6,714 nucleotides of DNA from the NCBI GenBank assembly GCA_900759415.1, contig CAAEVC010000070.1, forward strand, positions 1-6,714, given 5' to 3'. This document shows positions 1 through 6,200 of the stretch, in pieces. Source of the stretch: an uncultured Dialister sp. Lineage in GTDB: Bacteria > Bacillota > Negativicutes > Veillonellales > Dialisteraceae. Below the pieces are notes generated by a model that was given only the letters and a program-made list of their open reading frames with translations, did not search any database and was not told the DNA's origin. Position 1 is the first letter of the stretch. Each line of letters begins with the position of its first letter. Made by a program: the position numbers and the translations under genes.

Positions 1-20
1 AAACAGTCTTTACAACCGCC

Positions 21-51
21 GCTCAACTCTCTTCGCTCAACTCTCAACTCT
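21..51. repeat. Short direct repeat, three copies of CTCAACTCT
   Basis: CTCAACTCT occurs at 22-30, 36-44 and 43-51; the first two copies share a preceding G, and the last two overlap by two bases. The stretch is pyrimidine-rich on the + strand and lies just before the promoter at 62-89. It belongs to no gene that I can see. It could be a binding site, a slippage product or the edge of an intergenic repeat element; nothing in the window decides between these. Confidence 0.6.
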
Positions 52-61
52 GCTTTTCTCT

Positions 62-89
62 TTTACAAATTATATTCCTATGTTATAAT
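62..89 (+). promoter_or_regulatory. Extended -10 sigma-A type promoter for the transporter pair leader
   Basis: A -35-like TTTACA (62-67) is separated by 16 nt from a perfect TATAAT (84-89). The -10 hexamer is preceded by TG at 81-82, giving the extended -10 motif TGnTATAAT. Transcription should start near 95-97, about 118 nt before the first start codon, so the message carries a structured leader. Seen directly: the hexamers and spacing. Inferred: activity and start point. Confidence 0.8.
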
Positions 90-95
90 TTAACC

Positions 96-197
96 ATTAA
101 TCGTTCAGCCACCGGGTTGAACAGACCTTTGAGGTATTTTTCCTCCTTTCCGTAGGTACAGCACAAGCTGGGAGAAAGGAGGAGAAATACTTTTTTT
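96..197 (+). ncRNA. Structured leader RNA (attenuator or riboswitch candidate) or small RNA
   Basis: Between the promoter and the first gene the RNA can form a hairpin at 103-122, with an 8-bp stem GTTCAGCC/GGTTGAAC (one G-U pair) and an ACCG loop. The strong terminator hairpin at 134-190 follows. Two weaker pairings may link them: ACCT (125-128) with AGGT (154-157) in the terminator loop, and TTCAGC (104-109) with GCTGGG (167-172), which would open the first hairpin. I found no upstream sequence that strongly competes for the terminator stem, so the antitermination route is not obvious. I could not match it to a riboswitch consensus I know. There is no ATG-started leader peptide and no T-box-like antiterminator. 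It could instead be a free-standing small RNA of about 100 nt. Confidence 0.55.
134..197 (+). terminator. Strong intrinsic terminator inside the leader of the transporter operon
   Basis: The arms 134-150 and 174-190 pair over 17 bp with one G-U pair and no bulge, and seven T residues (191-197) follow immediately. The 23-nt loop holds a further small hairpin, CAGC-ACAA-GCTG (159-170). The terminator lies downstream of the only clear promoter and 16 nt upstream of the first start codon, so unregulated transcription would mostly stop here. That arrangement is typical of transcription attenuation. The alternative is that it ends an independent small RNA and the genes depend on read-through. Confidence 0.85.
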
Positions 198-213
198 GTT
201 CTAAGGAGTGCGT

Positions 214-645
214 ATGGATCTATTTGCATTATGGTGGCCGGTAGCGCTGGTGGTGGGAGCTGATATACTTTATCAGGTGTGTGCCAAAAAATTATCCTCC
301 AATGATAGCCCCTTGGCTCAGCTTTCCATGACTTATCTGGCAAGCGCTGTTTTCTGCGGTATCCTTTTTGAGATTATTGCCCCCGAGGGGCATATATTGG
401 AAGAACTGACTGATCCCAGTATACCGGCTCTTCTGGTAGGGGTAGCCATCACCGGGCTGGAAGCCGGTAGCATCTATATGTATCGGGCGGGCTGGTCTAT
501 GAATACCGGCTTTCTTGTATACACCTCCGTTGCTGTGGTGGCTCTTCTCTTTGTGGGAAATCTTTTCTATGGAGAGACGTTGGGACTCATCCAACTTTTT
601 GGTGTGGCTCTGGCAGGTCTTGGTATGTATTGTATCGTGAGGTGA
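214..645 (+). CDS. EamA/DMT-type small membrane transporter subunit, N-out half
   Basis: A 143-residue protein with five hydrophobic segments, at about residues 4-22, 36-55, 70-90, 99-119 and 124-142. This is the size of one EamA domain, so it is half of a usual ten-helix drug/metabolite transporter. A membrane-embedded Glu83 lies in the motif GLEAGSIYMYRAGW (81-94), which is shared with the next gene. Lys and Arg occur only at K25, K26, R91 and R143, that is in loops 1 and 3 and at the C-terminus, so the positive-inside rule predicts N-out/C-in. The start is taken at ATG 214 because AAGGAG (203-208) is 5 nt upstream; the GTG at 208 overlaps that site. The next gene starts 4 nt after the stop, so the two are translated together. 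The substrate is unknown. By family, it would export or import a small metabolite across the cytoplasmic membrane. Family assignment is confident, function is not. Confidence 0.85.
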   Translation: MDLFALWWPVALVVGADILYQVCAKKLSSNDSPLAQLSMTYLASAVFCGILFEIIAPEGHILEELTDPSIPALLVGVAITGLEAGSIYMYRAGWSMNTGFLVYTSVAVVALLFVGNLFYGETLGLIQLFGVALAGLGMYCIVR

Positions 646-925
646 TGATATGAAATTCTGGTGGCCTGTATTCTTAATCGTCGGATGTACGGTCATGTAT
701 CAGACAGGAATAAAAGCGGTTTCTTCCGGGATTCATCCACTGACTGCCCTTATTTTCACCTATCTGGCAGCGGCCCTGACCGCCCTTGTGGTATATCTTC
801 TGACTGCAGGGAAAAATGAAAATAAAGTGAGCTCCATTCTTTCCTGCAATTTCCCCGCTCTTGGGATGGGTCTTTCCATCGTCGGCATTGAAATGGGCAT
901 GATCTATATGTATCGGGCAGGCTGG
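472..925 (+). repeat. 24-nt near-identical segment shared by the two transporter genes
   Basis: Positions 472-495 and 902-925 are identical over 24 nt except for one synonymous G/A difference (489 versus 919). They encode the IYMYRAGW motif in both paralogues. The flanking DNA is much more diverged, so this is an island of high identity within an old duplication. Confidence 0.8.
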
Positions 926-1081
926 GGTGTGCATAACTCATTCATCGTCACCAACAGCCTTATCGTCATAGCCCTCATGGTCACTGGCGCTCTTTTCTAT
1001 CAGGAAAACTTGAAAAGGAGGCAGTTTCTGGGGATTCTTCTTACCATGGCCGGTGTAGGATGTATCGTACTGGGTGGATAG
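650..1081 (+). CDS. EamA/DMT-type small membrane transporter subunit, N-in half
   Basis: A 143-residue paralogue of the preceding gene, with the same length and the same five-helix plan (about residues 4-21, 31-53, 67-88, 97-117, 124-141). The shared motif GIEMGMIYMYRAGW (79-92) includes Glu81. The charge pattern is reversed: K2, K55, K59, K122, R123 and R124 lie at the N-terminus and in loops 2 and 4, against only K22 and R89 in loops 1 and 3, which predicts N-in/C-out. The pair would therefore be antiparallel, like the two inverted halves of a fused ten-helix EamA transporter. The start at ATG 650 follows the upstream stop by 4 nt, with GAGG at 639-642 as a modest ribosome binding site inside the end of the first gene, which suggests translational coupling. 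A terminator begins 20 nt after the stop. A heterodimer is inferred, and the substrate is unknown. Confidence 0.85.
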   Translation: MKFWWPVFLIVGCTVMYQTGIKAVSSGIHPLTALIFTYLAAALTALVVYLLTAGKNENKVSSILSCNFPALGMGLSIVGIEMGMIYMYRAGWGVHNSFIVTNSLIVIALMVTGALFYQENLKRRQFLGILLTMAGVGCIVLGG

Positions 1082-1100
1082 CAGACTCCTGCATGGCAGA

Positions 1101-1140
1101 GAGGTTGTGAAAATGATTTCATTTTTCACAACCTCTTTTT
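1101..1140 (+). terminator. Intrinsic terminator of the transporter operon
   Basis: GAGGTTGTGAAAA (1101-1113) pairs perfectly over 13 bp with 1123-1135 around a 9-nt loop, and five T residues (1136-1140) follow. It lies 20 nt after the stop codon of the second transporter gene. It separates this operon from the secretion operon downstream. Confidence 0.9.
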
Positions 1141-1409
1141 GATGAAAAAATTCCGCCAGGATCTATCATTCCAAAAGTCAGCTATCGTATCATCGATTCG
1201 ATTCGAACAGAATATATCATGTACTCACAGTGCTATATCCATCGTCAAAGCTTGTAGCTTTTTTCAGGTGCTTTCTGTGATGACATGCTGGTCTTTGGAG
1301 ATATTCACCCATATTTTTCATAACTTTGAAGAAATGTATATTTTCACGATCCCATTTATATTTTCTTATAAAAAAATACTAAAAAGATAGTTTAATTTTC
1401 TTAAATAAT
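1141..1409. other. AT-rich intergenic region, no supportable gene
   Basis: No convincing gene is present on either strand. One + strand reading frame of 83 codons (1139-1390) starts inside the T-run of the preceding terminator, has no ribosome binding site, and encodes a low-complexity protein rich in Ile, Phe and Ser that resembles no family I know. Minus-strand frames are short and interrupted. The segment TTCGATTCGAA (1197-1207) is a small palindrome. The 3' half becomes very AT-rich (from about 1330), as is common upstream of promoters. A decayed gene or mobile-element remnant is possible but not demonstrable. Confidence 0.6.
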
Positions 1410-1424
1410 TCGATTGTTAATCGA
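1410..1424. promoter_or_regulatory. Palindromic candidate operator upstream of the secretion operon
   Basis: TCGATTGTTAATCGA is a perfect inverted repeat with 6-bp arms and a 3-nt centre (GTT). It lies 8 nt upstream of the candidate -35 element. A site in this position could bind a dimeric regulator, either activating from upstream or hindering polymerase. The regulator is not encoded in the window. It is too short and AT-rich to act as a terminator. Confidence 0.45.
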
Positions 1425-1432
1425 CTGATTTC

Positions 1433-1463
1433 TTGATAAAATAATTAGATAGAAGATTATATT
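1433..1463 (+). promoter_or_regulatory. Candidate promoter of the two-partner secretion operon
   Basis: TTGATA (1433-1438) is a good -35 match. The -10 element is less certain: TTATAT (1457-1462, 18-nt spacing) or TATATT (1458-1463, 19-nt spacing). Either would give a start near 1469-1472 and a leader of about 120 nt before tpsB. A second possible -10, TATAGT (1464-1469), lacks a good -35. This is the best promoter between the upstream terminator and the secretion genes, but the AT-rich setting makes chance matches likely. Confidence 0.45.
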
Positions 1464-1522
1464 TATAGTACTGGATTATTTGAGTGACAGGTATCATGGT
1501 GAATGATCAAACTCTCTTGTGC

Positions 1523-1558
1523 CCTGCATAAAGGAACTTTTATGCAAGTGGATGCAGG
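1523..1558 (+). promoter_or_regulatory. 5' UTR element with two mutually exclusive hairpins before tpsB
   Basis: Structure A is an 8-bp stem, TGCATAAA (1525-1532) with TTTATGCA (1539-1546), around the loop GGAACT. Structure B pairs CCTGCAT (1523-1529) with ATGCAGG (1552-1558). Both use the same left arm, so only one can form. Structure A buries an AAAGGA (1530-1535) and an in-frame ATG (1542), which together form a plausible alternative start 16 codons ahead of the preferred one; structure B leaves both in its loop. Pairing is seen directly; a regulatory role is inferred. Confidence 0.4.
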
Positions 1559-1574
1559 AAGGAAGAAGGACGAT

Positions 1575-1584
1575 AAAGGAGAGG
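1575..1584 (+). promoter_or_regulatory. Ribosome binding site deciding the TpsB start
   Basis: AAAGGAGAGG lies 5 nt before ATG 1590, which opens a textbook signal peptide (MKKKVYIALVLGLIMSG). This site is why the shorter start is preferred over the in-frame ATGs at 1503 and 1542. Confidence 0.8.
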
Positions 1585-1589
1585 ATTGT

Positions 1590-3227
1590 ATGAAGAAGAA
1601 AGTGTATATTGCACTGGTGCTGGGACTTATCATGTCCGGACCGGTTTACGGACAGACTCCGCTTCCTACGTTTGATAAGGAAGCAGTCACGGAATATCCT
1701 TATGCACGGCGGGGAGATCAGACGGTAGTTACAAAGGATCCGTCTTTGGAAACCGTGAAGAGAGGAAATACGGGAACAGCTGAAAATCCGGCATTTTTCG
1801 TGAAGGACATCAGGCTTACCGGCTTTGCCCTTCCTGATAAAGAAGGAAGTCTTACGAAGATTCTGGACCAGTACAGAGGAAGAAGCGTGAAGGTGGCAGA
1901 ACTTTCCACGCTCCAGAAAAAGATCACCGAATATGCAAAGAATGAAGGATATCCTGTATCTGCAGCAGTCATCCCTCCTCAGGAAGTGAAAGACGGAAAC
2001 CTGATGCTTACGGTTTATGTAGCCAGATATGACGATGTCACACTGACAGAAAATACAACCGATGTGGCAGATACCGTACTGGAAGGGTATCTGAGGAAAC
2101 TGAAGAAGGGGGACATACTCACCGACAGAAAACTGGAAGGGATCATGAATATTATGAATGATCTTCCCGGTGTTACGGCAAGGGGGATCCTCCGTCCGGG
2201 AAGCATGCCGGGAACTACATCCCTTGACGTGGAAGCAGTACGCCGTCCTGTATGGAATAATTATGTTTTTGTGGATAACGGAGGAGGCTATTACTCTGGC
2301 CGTTACCGCTACGGCGTTCATACAGAAATCAATAATCTGGGAAAGAACGGCGACAAAGTGGCAGTCAGCGGGATGATGACCAGCCATGACACTCAGAATT
2401 ACAGCGTTCTTTATGAAACTCCGCTGGCTTATACAGGCACCCGTCTCGGATTTGCAGTAAGCCGGAGCGAATATGAACTTCACACCAATGATTTCTACAC
2501 CTCGCTTGGACGTTCCGATGGTATCAGCGTCTATGGGATCACACCGCTCTATCGGGATCGGATGAACAGGCTCACTGCTATTTACGGGTATGACGACCGG
2601 CGCATCACGGACCGCTACCGGTTCCGAGATGATTTCTTCCCTGAATTGAAGACCAAGAAGCGGTCTCATGTATGGCATGCAGGCATCAGCGGAAGCCAGT
2701 ATTATCCCAATGAATTCCTCCAGTACGACCTCATCTACTGGCAGGGACATATGAAAACCAATGGAGGTGCCTACTATGACGGCACTTACCATAAGCTGAC
2801 CGGAAGTCTTCTCAAGGTATGGTATGACGGACCGTGGAACTACCGTATCCGTTTCCAGGGACAGCTGGCCAACAGAGCACTGGATGGCAGTGAACAGTTC
2901 TATCTTGGCGGCATGGATGGCATCCGGGCTTACGGAAATAACGACGGCTACGGAGACGATGGATGGATCAGTAATTTTGAAATCCGCAGAAGTACAGGTG
3001 TAGAAGGTCTGGAAGCAGCGGCTTTCCTTGATACCGGATATGTAAAGAATCAGCTCTTCAATGAAGGAGAACATCTCTCCGGCTGGGGGCTGGGACTCCG
3101 TTATCATCTGGACGGTGAATGGTACGGACAGCTTGACTGGGCCAGAAAAATTAACGGACAGCGGGATGCTTCGGAACCAAAGGATCACAATAACCGCTGG
3201 TGGTTTGCACTTTATCGGCTTTTCTAA
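1590..3227 (+). CDS. TpsB outer-membrane transporter of two-partner secretion (FhaC/ShlB/HecB family)
   Basis: A 545-residue protein, a typical length for the family. Residues 1-21 are a signal peptide (MKKK, then a hydrophobic core, cut near Gly21). A linker (22-68) without an evident plug helix is followed by two POTRA-like domains (about 69-148 and 149-218), which bind the TPS domain of the partner in the periplasm. From about 221 the sequence alternates as a beta barrel. GGMDGIRAYGNNDGYGDDGW (440-459) matches the conserved loop-6 VRGY motif of FhaC-type proteins, and FLDTGYV (479-485) the F-x-D-x-G motif that follows. The last residue is Phe (YRLF), the usual C-terminal signal for barrel assembly by BamA. 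The protein lacks cysteine. An in-frame upstream extension exists but would put an acidic stretch before the signal peptide. The partner exoprotein follows after 25 nt. Specificity for that partner is inferred from the operon. Confidence 0.95.
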   Translation: MKKKVYIALVLGLIMSGPVYGQTPLPTFDKEAVTEYPYARRGDQTVVTKDPSLETVKRGNTGTAENPAFFVKDIRLTGFALPDKEGSLTKILDQYRGRSVKVAELSTLQKKITEYAKNEGYPVSAAVIPPQEVKDGNLMLTVYVARYDDVTLTENTTDVADTVLEGYLRKLKKGDILTDRKLEGIMNIMNDLPGVTARGILRPGSMPGTTSLDVEAVRRPVWNNYVFVDNGGGYYSGRYRYGVHTEINNLGKNGDKVAVSGMMTSHDTQNYSVLYETPLAYTGTRLGFAVSRSEYELHTNDFYTSLGRSDGISVYGITPLYRDRMNRLTAIYGYDDRRITDRYRFRDDFFPELKTKKRSHVWHAGISGSQYYPNEFLQYDLIYWQGHMKTNGGAYYDGTYHKLTGSLLKVWYDGPWNYRIRFQGQLANRALDGSEQFYLGGMDGIRAYGNNDGYGDDGWISNFEIRRSTGVEGLEAAAFLDTGYVKNQLFNEGEHLSGWGLGLRYHLDGEWYGQLDWARKINGQRDASEPKDHNNRWWFALYRLF

Positions 3228-3252
3228 GCCTTCATATAAAAGGAGTACATGA

Positions 3253-6200
3253 ATGAGACAGAATGCATATAAGAAGAGAATCAAAAGTCAGGTTCTTCTT
3301 GGGCTCTTTGCCGGGCTGACTGCCTTGTCAGGCGTCATGACTGGCTATGCTGCATCCGGCGTCGTACCGAATAATGAACTGCCCCAAGGCGGAAAAAGTC
3401 TGTGGGAAAACCATACCGGTCTTAACCAGAATGTAGGCAGCGAAAGTAAGCCTGTCATGAACATCAGTCAGCAGGGAAAGAACGGTGTCATTTCCTGGGA
3501 AAGCTTCAATATTGGCGCCAATGGGACAGTCAACTTCACAGCTGATACGAAGGATTTTAATACGTTAAACTACGTCAATGGGGGCAATGCTTCTCAGATT
3601 TACGGGAAAATCACTGCCCTTGAGGGCAATCTCTATGTCGTCAATCCGGCGGGTGTACAGATCGGACCCAGTGCGCAGATCAATACAGGAAGCCTCTATG
3701 TGGCAGCGAAAAAGCTGGATGTAAACAGTCTTCCGAATACACCGGAAGCTGTAGGCAACATTGTCAAGGGCGGCACTATGACTGCCTCTCAGCTTATGAG
3801 CCTTGGCAACATCAGTGCCGATAAGGTCACCTTTGAAGGAAACGGCCGCATCGTCATTGATACGGAAAAACTGGAAAATTTGAACCGGGAAAAGAACGAA
3901 AATTTTGAAGTTCTGACCAATGATGCCAAGCAAGTCGTATTGGGCTATGATGCCTATGATAAAGAAAAGGGCTATGAAGGCGCAGATAAGACCTTTGCTC
4001 AGGTGAGCGTCAATGGCAGCAAGACGGATGTAACGGGCTACATGTGGGTAGAAGATGCATCCCAGCTCCAGGCTATCGACACAAACCTTTCCGGCAAGTA
4101 TGCCTTAAAAAACAGCATCGATGCCATAGGAACGGAAGAGTGGAATAACGGCAAAGGATTTAATCCTCTGGGAGCAGATACGGAAGACGGTTTTACAGGG
4201 ACCTTTGATGCTCTTGATTTCCATATCTTTGATTTGACCATCAACCGCAGCGACATGGAAAACGTCGGACTTTTCAGTAAGACTAAGGGTGCGATCCTGA
4301 ACAATGTGACCCTCGTCGGCGGTAAAATCACAGGGAAAAATAATGTCGGCACTCTTGTCGGTGAGGCAAGAGATACGACTATTACAGGAGCCGTGAACTC
4401 TGCGGCTGTCGTCGGCAGTGTAAATGTGGGCGGTCTTGTGGGGACAGGAACCGGCGTCACCCTGAAAGATGCGGTCAATATGGGCGATATTACAGGCACC
4501 GATCACGCCGTAGGCGGTCTTGCAGGGAACCTGACAAATGGGACGATTTCGGGCAAAAGTTACAATATCGGTAACGTCGGCGGCCCTGATGATACGAACC
4601 AGCCCTATGATGTAGGCGGCCTTGTGGGCGTGGCGACAGGTTCCACGCTGGGTAATGAAAAGGCCAAAGACGGCATCATCTACAACGGCCTTACGGTCAA
4701 AGGAACGTACAACGTCGGCGGTATTGCAGGACGGCTGGAAAATTCCACCCTCCAAAATGCAGAAAACAGAAGTGCCATTAAGGCGACAGGCTTTACAACA
4801 GAATCCTACGTTTATCAGGGCGCAGGATATAGCACCAATAATCCCAAAGTACAGGTTTCCAACGTAGGCGGTCTTGTCGGCATCAGTACAGGAAATACCT
4901 TCACAAACGTGACGAACCTTGGCGATGTATCAAGTGCCATGGGTGAAGGAAAAGACTATTACGATGGCGGCAACGTCGGCGGCATCGTCGGTCGGGCAGA
5001 AGGCACCAATATCACGACGGCAACGAACCAGGAAACGAAGGTGACCGGCGCCCATAATGTCGGTGGTATTGCCGGCTACTTTGGAGGAAAGGGGACCATT
5101 ACATCGGCTGTCAATGACGGTGCGGAAATCATGGCGACTGGTGGCCGGACTTCCTCTGATTTTGCCACTGAACTGGTCAGACCTAAGGGAGAAGAAAGAG
5201 TTCACTTTGGCAATATGGGGGGCATTGTGGGTTACCTTTATGGTAACGATGCCTATGTAACGAAAAGCACCAACAGCGGCAATGTCCATTCACAATTGAT
5301 TGCTTCCAATGCCACGACTGTAAGCGAGTCCAGTCTTGCGGCCAATACAGGGGGGATTGTCGGGAAAATCGACCGTACAACGACCCTGACCAAAGAGGAT
5401 ATTTTAAATGGGAAACAGGCGGCCGTGAGCGACAGCTATAACAGCGGAACCGTGCAGGGATTCATTGGCATCGGCGGTGTTGTAGGGCAGATGTATAATG
5501 GGGAAGTGGTCCGTTCCTATAATCTGGGGGATATCCGTACAACGAAAACCGTGGCTTCCTTGGATCCTAATAAACTGCCTACAGCCAATATGGGCGGCGT
5601 CGTCGGCGATACGACGGAAAATACTCCAGAGAGTGTCAGTGCCCTTATTTATGATGTGTATAATAAAGGGAAGATTGGCGATGAAACCTTTACCTATGCA
5701 GCCCGCCATGTCGGCGGCGTTGTCGGTCGGCTCAAAGGGACCTTAGAGAAAGCCTATAACAGCGGTGATGTTTATAATGGCTATAATGTCGTCGGCGGCG
5801 TCGTCGGCTGGTATCACAGAGGCAATATCAAAGATGTATTCAATACAGGGAATGTGACTGTCAAGAATCAGGACAAGTTAACATCAGGAAATCCAAGTAG
5901 GACAAGTTCCACAGGTGGTATTATAGGTGCAGCAGCTCCGGCAGCTGGGTTGCGGATTGAAAATGCCTACAATATCGGTACCATTCGCAGTTATCAGGTA
6001 AGCGGCGGCGGAAAGAGTGCCGTCGGTGGCATTGCCGGGCGCGGTCCTATTACTATGAGAAATGTGTATACACTGGGAACTGTGGTTGCCTATGATGCCA
6101 ATGGAAATAAAACAGCCACAGGGGTAGGCCGTCTCGTTGGGGAAGCATTGGAAGGTAACCGTGATGCCTATAATATAGCAAATATAACTAATGGCTATTA

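Noticed and set aside
96..190. T-box, TPP or preQ1 riboswitch in the leader
   Set aside because: The leader lacks the T-box antiterminator sequence, the TPP core and the preQ1 A-rich tail. It is also too short for a T-box.
292..696. 134-codon minus-strand frame across the first transporter gene, and the frames at 674-934 and 756-941
   Set aside because: They are antisense to two paralogous membrane-protein genes with matching motifs, and the products are hydrophilic, His- and Ser-rich shadow sequences.
1139..1390. 83-codon + strand frame after the transporter operon
   Set aside because: The start codon lies in the T-run of the terminator, there is no ribosome binding site, and the product resembles no protein family I know.
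3249..3272. ATG at 3249 as the start of the exoprotein or of a leader peptide
   Set aside because: It gives only seven codons before a stop, and the ribosome binding site at 3238-3245 is too close. The ATG at 3253 has proper spacing and opens the signal peptide.
1494..3284. 596-codon open frame on the minus strand covering all of tpsB
   Set aside because: It is antisense to a clearly recognisable FhaC-type gene, has no recognisable domains, and its composition (rich in Cys, Ile, Ser, His) is that of a reverse-strand shadow produced by the codon use of tpsB.
4105..4755. 216-codon minus-strand frame within the GLUG region, and similar frames at 4038-4499, 4930-5289, 5404-5709 and 5884-6279
   Set aside because: All are antisense to the exoprotein frame, which is continuous and shows conserved repeats. 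The minus frames have no ribosome binding sites or known motifs.
4342..6141. CRISPR-like array suggested by regularly recurring GTCGGCGGC-type words
   Set aside because: The recurring words are codons of the GLUG core in one continuous reading frame. Spacing varies from 27 to 52 codons and copies differ at third positions.
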